Assembly: GCA_963737075.1 (NCBI GenBank)
Contig: CAVTRI010000003.1
Coordinates: 1 to 18,877, forward strand
Origin: CAVTRI01 sp963737075
GTDB lineage: Bacteria; Actinomycetota; Acidimicrobiia; Acidimicrobiales; Palsa-688
Reading direction: 5' to 3'
Length of the DNA: 18,877 nucleotides
Shown here: positions 1 to 7,369 of the stretch, piece after piece
Layout: each line of letters opens with the position of its first letter
How positions within the stretch are numbered: the stretch's first letter is position 1
Translations under genes and position numbers: made by a program
Notes under the pieces: model-generated
Database searches by the model: none
What the model was told of the DNA's origin: nothing
Seen by the model: the letters and a program-made list of their open reading frames with translations, nothing else

Positions 1-135
1 CTGGTCATGGCCGACGACCTTGACGCTGTCGGCGAACTCGCCAAGACCTGCCCGATCATCCGAGACGGCGGTGGTGTGGAAATGGGCGTTCTCACCCCAG
101 TGCCAGGCCGGGAGCACCCTGCTCGCACCTTCTAA
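1..135 (+). CDS. YCII-family protein, C-terminal fragment
   Basis: Frame 1 is open from the first base to a TAA at 133-135 and gives the last 44 residues of a protein that begins outside the window. The segment reads ADDLDAVGELAKTCPIIRDG, followed by GGGVEMGVLTPVPG. This resembles the end of YCII-related (YciI-like, DGPF) proteins, where an 'xxLxEAxxxAxxCP' helix is followed by 'GGxVEVRPV' and a final strand. Family members are small ferredoxin-like alpha/beta-barrel proteins, often found beside ECF sigma factors in actinobacteria, and the function of most is unknown. The catalytic half is not present, so nothing can be said about activity. The match is a pattern judgement on a short fragment. 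Confidence 0.6.
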   Translation: MVMADDLDAVGELAKTCPIIRDGGGVEMGVLTPVPGREHPARTF

Positions 136-184
136 CGCGGCCTCAGATGAAGAGGTGACACCCAAGAATGAAGGGTTACGCCCT

Positions 185-198
185 CTGCCAACGGGCAG
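185..198. terminator. Small hairpin between convergent genes, weak terminator candidate
   Basis: CTGCC-AACG-GGCAG is a perfect 5-bp stem with a 4-base loop. It lies in the 103-base gap between the end of the YCII gene and the end of the convergent FtsX permease gene. There is no T tract on either strand, so termination is only a guess from its position. Nothing else is visible in the gap. Confidence 0.25.
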
Positions 199-238
199 CC
201 GTCACGAACCGTGGAACCGGTCAGTCACCAGCGCGTGG

Positions 239-2761
239 TCACTCGAGGGGCCGGCGGGCGATTGCCGGTGGTTCTCGGCCGGCCAGCAGCCAGCCGCCGA
301 CCAGGGCCAGGCTCGGCAGGCCGATAAGGATGACGAGCAGGTTGGCCACCGGCACCCGCCCGAGCGGGCTGAGGTCGCTGCGGTGCCATACCAGCAGTGC
401 GGCGTAGGCGCCGGCGGTGCCGAGAACGGCGCCGAGCAGAGCGAGGGCGCCGGCTGTGGCGCCGGTAAGGCCGCGGCGGGTGCGGGCGCCGGCGCCGGTG
501 GCGGTGAGGGTGCGCAGGTCATTGGCGGTCTCGCTTCGTATCAGACCGACTGTCATCGATAGCACGCCGAGAGCCAGCAGGATGCCCGCCGCCGTCGACC
601 AGTTGCGCAGCGGAGCCAGGGTTTTCTGGGCATGGCGGGTCTCGATATAGAGGCCGGTCGCGGCCGCGGCGGTGCGGGCCGTGCTGATCTGGGCCGCGGT
701 GAGGGGGTGCGCGGTCTGGATGAGCCAGCTGGCCGGGATCGACTGAAGGCTGAGTTCCTGCATGGCGTGGGCGGTGATGAGGGCGCCCGGGTCGGACGAG
801 TAACGGGGTAGTTGGCTGAGGACCTGGATGCTCGGGCGGTGGGCTGCTCTTGCCGTGCGTGGCGAGTTCCGCGGCGTGAATATCTGCAGGCCGTTCAGGT
901 GGCGGTCGTAGGCGACGACGTCAGCGTCCCGGTCCACCTTGCCCGCCGGGATGCCGTAGTGGGCCAGCACTGCTGGGGTGGCGACGTAGAGGGTTCTGAC
1001 GGCATTGATCTCCTCGCCCGGACCGTTAGCGGTGATTTGGGCGAGCGAGGCCGTTTGGTAGCCGGCCGGCGACCCGGGCTGGGCCGGCACCATGGGGGAT
1101 TGCGGGTCGTAGGCCTCATAGAGGGTCAGCACCGAGTTGGCGTGGATGCCGGCGGCCAATTTGTCGACCTGGGCAGTGGCGCTCTGCAGCTGGTCGCTGG
1201 TGAGCGGAGGTGTTGGGCCGGTGCCGCCGTCGTTACCCACCCGAGTCGTATGTAAGAGGAGTTGGTTGGCGGCCAGGTTGCCGGCGCTGGTGGGGGTCTG
1301 GGCCGCCGCCGCGCTCAACGCGATGGTGGCCGCGATGCCGACAGCGAGGGTGACCGCACCCAGGGCGGCTCCCGACCGGGCCTGGTAGCGGGCGAGGTCT
1401 CGGAGGGCCAGGCGGACCGCGATGGTCGTCCGAGACGCGAGGGTGGCCAGAGCCCGGATGGCCAACGGGGCCAGGAACAGGAGACCGACCACGGTGGCGA
1501 CCGTGCCACCGATGATGAACGCCACCCGGCGTTGATCGGCGAAGGAGAGCAAGACCAGACCGCCGGCCAACAGCGCCCCGCCCAGGGCGGCGAAACGGTG
1601 GGCCGGCTGGGGCCGGGGCGGGCGCCCCGATAGAGCGGCCACGACCGGTAGGCGCGCGATGGCTCGCGCGGGCCACCAGGCGGATAGGACAGCCGTGGCG
1701 ACGGTGAGCACCATGGCCGCGGCGATCGCCCACCAGGGCAGGGCGAAGCGGTCGACTCGATGCCCGGCGAGAGACTGCAGTGTGGGCACAAACGCCAACC
1801 AGCCGACCAGCCCGGCACTGGTGCCCAAGGTGGCGGCGGTGGCGCCGACGGCGGCGCCGTTGGCCAGCATGACCAGCCGGATGTGGCGGTCGCTGGCTCC
1901 GATGGCGCCCAGCATGCCCAGGGCCCGCATGCGCCGGTGGGCCATGACGGTGAATCCGGCCACCGCCATCAGCCCCACGAACATCAGCCCCACGGTGCCC
2001 AAAACCAGGATGACGGTCTCGCCCTGGACCTTGCCGCCGGCGCCGCGCTGCTCGATATTGGGCCCGCTGCCGCCTGGCAGGTTGAAGCCCTGCACGCTGC
2101 CCTGGGTGGCGTTGAGGAGAAGGTCGACGCTCGCCGGCGGGTTGGCCTCCCCCGGAGCCACCAGGGCGAACTGGTCGTCGAGGTTGAGTGGGTTCTCGAC
2201 GATCCCAACCACCCTGAAGGAGCGGCCCCCTGCGCTCCACTGGCTGCCCACATGCAGATCAAGGGTCTGGGCCACGTCGCTGGTCACCGCCACCTCGCCG
2301 GCGCCGGCCGGATAGCGGCCGCGGTCGAGGCGCACGGTCACATGGTCGAAGCGGCCGTACGGGTTCTCGGACCTGATGTCCACGCTGGACACCGACCCTG
2401 GGATCGGCCGGCTCTGGTGGGCGACGACGTCGACCGGGCCGAAGCGGCTCTGGATGGCCGAGATGTCGGCGGCCAGGGTGGGGTCGGACCCGTCTAAGTT
2501 GATGATGGTGTTGGCGGTGCCGAAGGACGGGTCGGCTTTCAAGTTGGTGGCGTTGGAAGCCACACCCAAACCGATGTCGGTGGCTGCGATGGCCACCATG
2601 AGCAGGATGAGGATGAGGGCTTGTCGGCGCCATTCCCGTTTGAACAGCCGCCACGCCCAGCGGACGACGGCGCGGCGGGCGGGGGCTCCCCCGTCGGTGT
2701 TGGCGCGGCCGGCGCCGCCGGCTGCCCTGGTCACGGGCCGGCCGCCGATGGCGACGGTCAT
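239..2761 (-). CDS. ABC transporter permease, FtsX/MacB type
   Basis: This 840-residue membrane subunit probably pairs with the ATPase encoded just upstream. The start is the ATG at 2761, which overlaps the ATPase stop as ATGA; the reading frame extends further upstream but only through ATPase sequence. Residues 47-69 form a first membrane helix after a basic stretch (RLFKREWRRQ). A large extracytoplasmic domain follows to about residue 245. A first FtsX unit starts with a helix at 250-273 and the typical RRMRALGMLGAIGAS segment (276-290). A second extracytoplasmic region follows, and a terminal FtsX unit lies at roughly 725-830. This duplicated FtsX plan is typical of actinobacterial exporters related to MacB and LolCE, which move peptides, lipids or drugs or act mechanically on envelope proteins. 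The substrate is unknown. It ends at TGA 239-241. Confidence 0.88.
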   Translation of the reverse strand: MTVAIGGRPVTRAAGGAGRANTDGGAPARRAVVRWAWRLFKREWRRQALILILLMVAIAATDIGLGVASNATNLKADPSFGTANTIINLDGSDPTLAADISAIQSRFGPVDVVAHQSRPIPGSVSSVDIRSENPYGRFDHVTVRLDRGRYPAGAGEVAVTSDVAQTLDLHVGSQWSAGGRSFRVVGIVENPLNLDDQFALVAPGEANPPASVDLLLNATQGSVQGFNLPGGSGPNIEQRGAGGKVQGETVILVLGTVGLMFVGLMAVAGFTVMAHRRMRALGMLGAIGASDRHIRLVMLANGAAVGATAATLGTSAGLVGWLAFVPTLQSLAGHRVDRFALPWWAIAAAMVLTVATAVLSAWWPARAIARLPVVAALSGRPPRPQPAHRFAALGGALLAGGLVLLSFADQRRVAFIIGGTVATVVGLLFLAPLAIRALATLASRTTIAVRLALRDLARYQARSGAALGAVTLAVGIAATIALSAAAAQTPTSAGNLAANQLLLHTTRVGNDGGTGPTPPLTSDQLQSATAQVDKLAAGIHANSVLTLYEAYDPQSPMVPAQPGSPAGYQTASLAQITANGPGEEINAVRTLYVATPAVLAHYGIPAGKVDRDADVVAYDRHLNGLQIFTPRNSPRTARAAHRPSIQVLSQLPRYSSDPGALITAHAMQELSLQSIPASWLIQTAHPLTAAQISTARTAAAATGLYIETRHAQKTLAPLRNWSTAAGILLALGVLSMTVGLIRSETANDLRTLTATGAGARTRRGLTGATAGALALLGAVLGTAGAYAALLVWHRSDLSPLGRVPVANLLVILIGLPSLALVGGWLLAGREPPAIARRPLE

Positions 2762-3480
2762 CGGTTGGGGATCGGGGTCAGGAGCGACTCGGGGCCGGCC
2801 GGCGGTGCGGTCTGGTCGACGACTCGACCGTCGCGCAAGAACACCACCCGGTCGGCCCACGACGCCAGCTGGGCGTCGTGCGTCACCACTATTCCGGCCA
2901 CGCCCCGCTGGCAGGCGGAGCGGATGAGGCGCATCACGGCTTCCCCGTTGGCTGAGTCCAGCGCCCCTGATGGCTCGTCGGCCAACAGCAGGCTCCGCTC
3001 ACCCACCGCGGCTCGGGCGATGGCCACCCGCTGGCGTTCGCCGCCGGATAGCTCGTCGGGGAAGCGGGCCGCCCGGTCGCTCAAGCCCAGCTCCTCGAGG
3101 GCGGCCATGCCGGCGGCGCGGGCTTGTTTGGCTGAGATGCCGTCTAGCTCCAATGGCAGGGAGACGTTTTCCACCGCGGTCAGGCCCGCCAGGAGGTTGA
3201 AGTCCTGGAAGACGTAGCCGATGGAGCGGCGCCGCAGGCGGGCCCGTTCGTGGCGCGACATGTTGGCCAAGGAAGATCCCTGGACGAGCACTTCGCCGCT
3301 AGTTGGTTCTTCCAGGCTGCCGGCGATGGTGAGCAGCGTGCTCTTGCCCGAACCGCTCGGGCCCATGACCGCCACCAGCTCGGCCGATTCGACCTCGAGG
3401 AACACGTCGCGCAAGGCGTGCACCTCGGTCGGTCCCTCGCCATAGACCTTCGATACCTGGTTTAGCTCCAGCGTGGTCAT
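2758..3480 (-). CDS. ABC transporter ATP-binding protein, MacB/LolD-like
   Basis: The product is a 240-residue cytoplasmic ATPase that powers the FtsX permease encoded downstream. All nucleotide-binding motifs are intact: Walker A GPSGSGKST (40-48), Q-loop Gln 92 (YVFQDF), signature LSGGE (144-148), Walker B LLLADE (164-169) with a D-loop SGALD, and the H-loop His 201. The order and spacing fit the MacB/LolD/FtsE class. The chosen start is the ATG at 3480, which overlaps the padR-type gene stop as ATGA and has AGGTGG about 10 bases upstream. An in-frame ATG at 3507 lies before that site and is less likely. The stop overlaps the permease start as ATGA, so translation of all three genes is probably coupled. 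Confidence 0.93.
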   Translation of the reverse strand: MTTLELNQVSKVYGEGPTEVHALRDVFLEVESAELVAVMGPSGSGKSTLLTIAGSLEEPTSGEVLVQGSSLANMSRHERARLRRRSIGYVFQDFNLLAGLTAVENVSLPLELDGISAKQARAAGMAALEELGLSDRAARFPDELSGGERQRVAIARAAVGERSLLLADEPSGALDSANGEAVMRLIRSACQRGVAGIVVTHDAQLASWADRVVFLRDGRVVDQTAPPAGPESLLTPIPNR

Positions 3481-4100
3481 CGCCTGGCACCCACCTTTCT
3501 TGGCCACCTCGGCAGTCGATTGGGGGGCTCGACAGAACTGTGCCCGGCGGCGGCACGCGCTGGGACACCGACCGCCTGGCGGTCGGCCGCCGCCCGCTTG
3601 ATGCGTCCGTCGGCTGCGTCGAGCCAGCGAACCAACGAATCGAGCCGGAACAGCTCGGCGTCGACCACCAAGGCGAAGCTGAGGTCCCGGTCGGCCTCAT
3701 ACTCCTTCAGCCGGGTCCACTCCTGCATCAGCTCGATCAGGTAACGACGGTGGGCCTGGATCACCTCGTGCACATCCACCCCCGGCGCGCCCAAGGCAAT
3801 CAATATCTTCATCACCAGCTCGTCCCGCGGCGGCGACGAAAGATCCGGCGGAGTGCGCAACCAGATCGCTAGCTCGTTCCGGCCCGCCAGCGTGATCCGG
3901 AACGCCTTCTGCGGGCCCTCGTCATCCGACCCGTCCGACTCGACCAGCCCGTCCCGCTCCAACCGCTGGAGCGTCGTGTACACCTGCCCGACGTTGAGCG
4001 GCCACACCTCCCCGGTGCGGGCCTCGAACTCCTGCCGCAATTGCAGGCCGTATTTCGGTCCCTCGCTCAATAGCGCCAAGAGCGCGTGCCGGACACTCAC
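3477..4100 (-). CDS. PadR-family transcriptional regulator
   Basis: The 207-residue protein has an N-terminal winged helix (about residues 1-75). It includes the PadR hallmark HALLALLSEGPKYGLQLRQE and a recognition-helix/wing segment VGQVYTTLQRLERDGLVE. A helical C-terminal dimerisation region follows (about 95-165, with EWTRLKEYEADRD). PadR proteins are usually repressors that release DNA on binding a small molecule or under stress, and they often control the ABC exporter in the same operon, as this arrangement suggests. The basic, proline-rich last ~40 residues are not conserved in the family as I know it. It is first in the operon, and the ABC ATPase start overlaps its stop as ATGA. An inverted repeat lies 36-51 bases upstream of its start. 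Confidence 0.92.
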   Translation of the reverse strand: MSVRHALLALLSEGPKYGLQLRQEFEARTGEVWPLNVGQVYTTLQRLERDGLVESDGSDDEGPQKAFRITLAGRNELAIWLRTPPDLSSPPRDELVMKILIALGAPGVDVHEVIQAHRRYLIELMQEWTRLKEYEADRDLSFALVVDAELFRLDSLVRWLDAADGRIKRAAADRQAVGVPARAAAGHSSVEPPNRLPRWPRKVGARR

Positions 4101-4135
4101 GCTGGCCTCGCCGGAGCGACCAACAGCACTGGTGT

Positions 4136-4151
4136 TATGCTCGATTGCATA
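4136..4151. promoter_or_regulatory. Candidate PadR operator
   Basis: TATGC-TCGATT-GCATA is a perfect 5-bp inverted repeat with a 6-base spacer, in an AT-richer stretch 36-51 bases upstream of the PadR start. Known PadR/LmrR operators have ATGT-N8-ACAT-like dyads, and ATGC-N6-GCAT here is similar in form. The neighbouring ATCGAG also recurs on the minus strand. Autoregulation of the PadR-ABC-FtsX operon is inferred from position and symmetry only. Confidence 0.45.
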
Positions 4152-4255
4152 CTCGATATACTACCGCGTCGCGGTCGGGATGGCAACTGGCGAACCCCAG
4201 GGAAGGCCCCATCCGGCCGATTCCGTGCTTGAAAAATACTATCGACACACGAAAA

Positions 4256-4268
4256 ACTATGAGATAGT
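4256..4268. promoter_or_regulatory. Palindrome upstream of the T4SS-like block
   Basis: ACTAT-GAG-ATAGT is a perfect inverted repeat centred 50 bases ahead of the first T4SS-like gene, in the most AT-rich part of the divergent region 4101-4311. A TTGAAA hexamer lies at 4229-4234, but no well-spaced -10 box follows it. The repeat could be an operator or a promoter element for the downstream block. This is a positional inference. Confidence 0.3.
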
Positions 4269-4299
4269 CTCTCCTGCGTCGGGGAGGTGCCCCGCCAAC

Positions 4300-4305
4300 A
4301 GGAGG
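4300..4305 (+). promoter_or_regulatory. Strong ribosome binding site for the first T4SS-like gene
   Basis: AGGAGG is followed by TGACCC and then the GTG at 4312, a spacing of 6 bases. This is the strongest Shine-Dalgarno match in the window and decides the GTG start of the small membrane protein. Confidence 0.7.
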
Positions 4306-4311
4306 TGACCC

Positions 4312-4626
4312 GTGCTGCTCAGCGCTTGGTGGCTCGTCAGCGACCCGACGTCCCCCGTCACCCTCAACCCTGACCCCACCCAGCTCCCGGGCTCGTCAGC
4401 GATATCGCAGCTCGCTGATGGCATCGACGGCTGGGCGCTCATCGCCGCTGTCGTCGCGCTGGTCGTCGGCGCGGTGATGTGGGCCTTCGGCCATTACTCA
4501 CAGAACTACCAGCAGGCCTACAACGGCCGCCGGGGCGTGCTGGTCTCGGCTATCGCCGGGGTGCTCATCGGGGCTGCTCCACACATCATCAACTTCTTCT
4601 TCAGTCACGGCACCAAGGCGGTGTGA
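4312..4626 (+). CDS. Small two-helix membrane protein of the T4SS-like block (VirB2/DUF6112-like)
   Basis: The product is a 104-residue membrane protein that starts at GTG behind a strong AGGAGG site. An N-terminal ~38-residue segment (WWLVSDPTSPVTLNPDPTQL) precedes two hydrophobic helices at about 40-60 (WALIAAVVALVVGAVMW) and 76-96 (VLVSAIAGVLIGAAPHIINF). A polar loop containing NYQQAYNGRRG joins them. Two helices with a short polar loop is the layout of VirB2/TrbC pilins and of the small DUF6112-type proteins that I recall beginning actinobacterial SCO6880 gene clusters. No clear signal-peptidase site is visible. The next gene starts one base after its stop. The role as pilin or channel subunit is inferred from context. 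Confidence 0.7.
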   Translation: MLLSAWWLVSDPTSPVTLNPDPTQLPGSSAISQLADGIDGWALIAAVVALVVGAVMWAFGHYSQNYQQAYNGRRGVLVSAIAGVLIGAAPHIINFFFSHGTKAV

Positions 4627-4627
4627 G

Positions 4628-5994
4628 TTGATCCTCGCTCCGGCTGTTTCCAACGGGCTTCAGGGTCTCAACCCGCTGTGTGTGCTCAGCCCAGCGGCGT
4701 GCATCGCGCAGTCTGCCGGGGGCGCGGCGGTCCATGCCGTCAGCTCGTCGGTCTTCGACGCGTTCTCCAGCTGGCTGTCGAACGGGGCTTCTTGGCTGGT
4801 GGGGCAGGTGTTCAACATCGTCGTCGGCTCGGACGCTCCCGGGTCAACCAACCCCGTCAGCGTGAACCTCAGCGTCGGCTGGTTCGAGCAGAAGGATTCG
4901 CTGATGCTGACGATCGCGGTGCTGCTCCTGTCGCCGCTACTGCTGGCCGCCACCATCGGCGCCGTGCTCCGCCAGGACCTGGGCCGCCTCGCGGCACCTG
5001 GCTGGTGGGTGTGCCCGTCGCTTTCGTGCTCGGGACGACGTCGGTGGCGCTCACCGACCTGGGCATCCACATCTGCGACGACCTCTGCCACATGATTCTC
5101 CGCCAGACGGGCCCGGACACAGCGAAGTTCTTTACCCATCTCGCGGTTGCGCCGGCGGGCGGGGCCATCCCGACCGTCGTCACCGCACTGCTGAGCGTGC
5201 TGCTGCTGATCGGCGCCGTCCTGCTGTGGCTCGAGATGCTGATGCGGGCGACGGCGATCTACGTGGCGGCGTTCTTCCTGCCGTTGGCCCTCGCCGGCCT
5301 GGTGTGGCCGGCGACGTCTCGGATGATGAAGCGACTGGCCGAGGTGTTGGTGGCGCTGGTGTTCTCGAAGTTCGTCGTCGTGGCCACCCTGGCCCTCGGC
5401 ATGGGCGCGGCGTCGTCGAGCAGCGGGGTGGGCGCCGCTGTCACGGGCGGGGCGATCATGCTGCTAGCGGCGTTCGCACCCGTGATCCTGTTGCGCCTCA
5501 TCCCGGTGGTCGAGGTGGCCGCGATCGACCACATGGCGCATCTCGGTCGCCGATCGCTCATGGCCGGATGGCGGGGAGCCAACGAGGTGGTCGCCGCACC
5601 AGGGAGCGCCCTGGTGGGGGCGATGCGCAACCGCTTCGGCCGCGGCGCCCCCGGCGGCGACGGGGGAGATGGTCCGGCGGCGGCGACGCCCCGGATCGCG
5701 AACCGCAAGCCGGACTTCGTCCCGGCCTCGGGTCACACCGGCCCGGCGGGTACAGATGGCGGATCTGGCCCCGCGGGCAGGGCCAGATCGGCCGGCCGAC
5801 CCGGCGGACAACCCTCTGGACCCGGGCCGAGCGGCGCAAGCACGGGCGCTGCCGCTGCGGGGACTGGTTTTGCGGGGGCGGCGGCTGGCGCGGGAATGAA
5901 GGCGGCAGCCACCGTTGGCGCCCGGGCTGCAGCGTCGCTCCCCGCGATGACCGAGCCGCCAAGGCGCGAGCCGGAGTCGGGCGATGGGCGATGA
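4628..5994 (+). CDS. VirB6/TrbL-like polytopic membrane protein, frameshifted at about 4993
   Basis: The gene starts with TTG at 4628, one base after the previous stop. Frame 2 encodes about 122 residues, through IGAVLRQDLGRLA, and then runs into low-similarity Arg/Ser-rich sequence. The membrane protein continues in frame 1 with GTWLVGVPVAFVLGTTSV. One extra G at GCGGC (4991-4995) would join them as a single 455-residue protein. Its predicted helices lie near 94-113, 125-142, 183-203, 208-228, 238-260 and 271-292. A hydrophilic Gly/Ala/Pro-rich tail follows from about residue 310. Position and topology fit the VirB6/TrbL class, the inner-membrane channel component of type IV secretion systems. 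Sequence error or true frameshift cannot be separated here. It overlaps the next gene by 11 bases. Confidence 0.68.
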
Positions 5995-7369
5995 ACGGCG
6001 GCGCTACACCTTTTCGCCGCTCGAACGTCGAGGCGTGCTGCTCGGCCTGGGAGTGGGTCAGCTGGCGACGATCGTCATTGGGCTCCTGGGCGGGCTCGTC
6101 GCCGCCCGTGTCGTCGGTGGCCGGGCAGGAACCGGTCTTGCCGTCGTCGTCGCCCTTTCGTTCTGCGTCGCCGCGGTGTGGCCGGTATCGGGACGGTCGG
6201 CGGCGGGCTGGGTGCCGTTGTTGGCTGGCTTCGCGGCCCGGCGAGCGACCGGCCCCCGTGTCCACGGTGGCCCTGCGTCGCTCGACACGGCCCTTTTGCC
6301 GGGCATCGACGTCGTCGACGCCGCCGGCGTTCCCCAGTTCGGCGTGGTTCGGGACCGTCGCGCGGGCACGTGCGCGGCCGTGGTGCCCGTGCGCGGCCGT
6401 GCCTTCGCCTTGCTCGATGGCGTGGAGCAGGAGGGTCGCCTGGCGGCCTGGGGAGCGATCCTGGCCGGCCTCGCTCGCAGCCGGACCCGTGTGAGCCGCA
6501 TCCAGTGGGTAGAACGTTCGGCAAGCGGGGAAAGCGGCGGGCTGCGCGTGCCTCCCGCCGGTGGTCCGGATGACGTCGGCGCACTGGCCCGGGACTGTTA
6601 CGAGGCGCTCGTGGCAGAAGCGGGACCAGCCACCCAGGAGCACCAGGTGTACCTGGTGCTGGCCGTCACGCAACGCCGCGGCACCCGGCCGGGCGCCCCG
6701 GACGCCGCAGACGCGCTGCGCCGGGAGCTGCGCTTCTTACGGGGCCGGCTGCGAGACGCCGGCCTGTCTGTTGCCGCTCCTCTGACGGCGACGGAGGTGC
6801 GCAGCGCGCTCGCTGACGGATTCCAGGGTCGGCTTTGCCGGCTGCCGAGGGCAGGCGCGTGGCCGTGGGCGATGGCGACCGACGAGGCGTGGGCCTGCCT
6901 GCGTACCGACGCCAGCTGGCACGCCACCTACTGGGTCGCGGAGTGGCCACGCGTGGAGGTGCCTGCCGACTTTCTCGCCCCGTTGCTGCTTGTCGGCGGG
7001 GTGCGAGCCGTGTCGGTGACCATGGCCCCAGTCCCCCCTGAACAGGCTGCCCGGCAGGTCGAGTCGGCTCGCACCGCTGACCTGGCAGACGACGAGCTGC
7101 GCCGGCGGGCCGGGTTCCTGGACACGGCGCGGCGCAGGCGGCAGGCGGATGGGGTGATGCGGCGTGAGATCGAGCTGGCGGATGGGCACGCCGAGTACCG
7201 CTTCTCGGGGTACGTCACGGTCAGCGGTCCCAACCGAAACGGCCTGGAGGCCGCTTGTGCCGAGCTCGAACAAGCCGCCGAAGCGGCCCGCCTCCACCTT
7301 CGGCGCCTATACGGCCAGCAGGCCGAGGCCTTCACGTGGACGTTGCCGCTCGCCCGGGGGTTGGGGTGA
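5984..7369 (+). CDS. SCO6880-type T4SS component (PrgI/VirB3-like membrane anchor)
   Basis: The product has 461 residues and starts at ATG 5984 inside the end of the upstream gene. After a short polar segment (MGDERRRYTFSPLERRG) there are two closely spaced membrane helices at 18-41 and 49-67. The remaining ~390 residues are soluble and contain no Walker motif. This is the plan of the actinobacterial SCO6880 family, in which a PrgI/VirB3-like helix pair is joined to a domain that I interpret as equivalent to the N-terminal domain of VirB4. The next gene supplies a VirB4-like ATPase lacking that domain, so the two products probably form one complex at the membrane. The frame is intact. Its TGA overlaps the next GTG start as GTGA. 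Confidence 0.75.
   Translation: MGDERRRYTFSPLERRGVLLGLGVGQLATIVIGLLGGLVAARVVGGRAGTGLAVVVALSFCVAAVWPVSGRSAAGWVPLLAGFAARRATGPRVHGGPASLDTALLPGIDVVDAAGVPQFGVVRDRRAGTCAAVVPVRGRAFALLDGVEQEGRLAAWGAILAGLARSRTRVSRIQWVERSASGESGGLRVPPAGGPDDVGALARDCYEALVAEAGPATQEHQVYLVLAVTQRRGTRPGAPDAADALRRELRFLRGRLRDAGLSVAAPLTATEVRSALADGFQGRLCRLPRAGAWPWAMATDEAWACLRTDASWHATYWVAEWPRVEVPADFLAPLLLVGGVRAVSVTMAPVPPEQAARQVESARTADLADDELRRRAGFLDTARRRRQADGVMRREIELADGHAEYRFSGYVTVSGPNRNGLEAACAELEQAAEAARLHLRRLYGQQAEAFTWTLPLARGLG

Noticed and set aside
1760..2497. Long plus-strand open frames opposite the FtsX permease gene
   Set aside because: They are antisense frames of a GC-rich gene, full of Ala/Gly/Arg/His without family features. 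The minus-strand frame has coherent FtsX domains.
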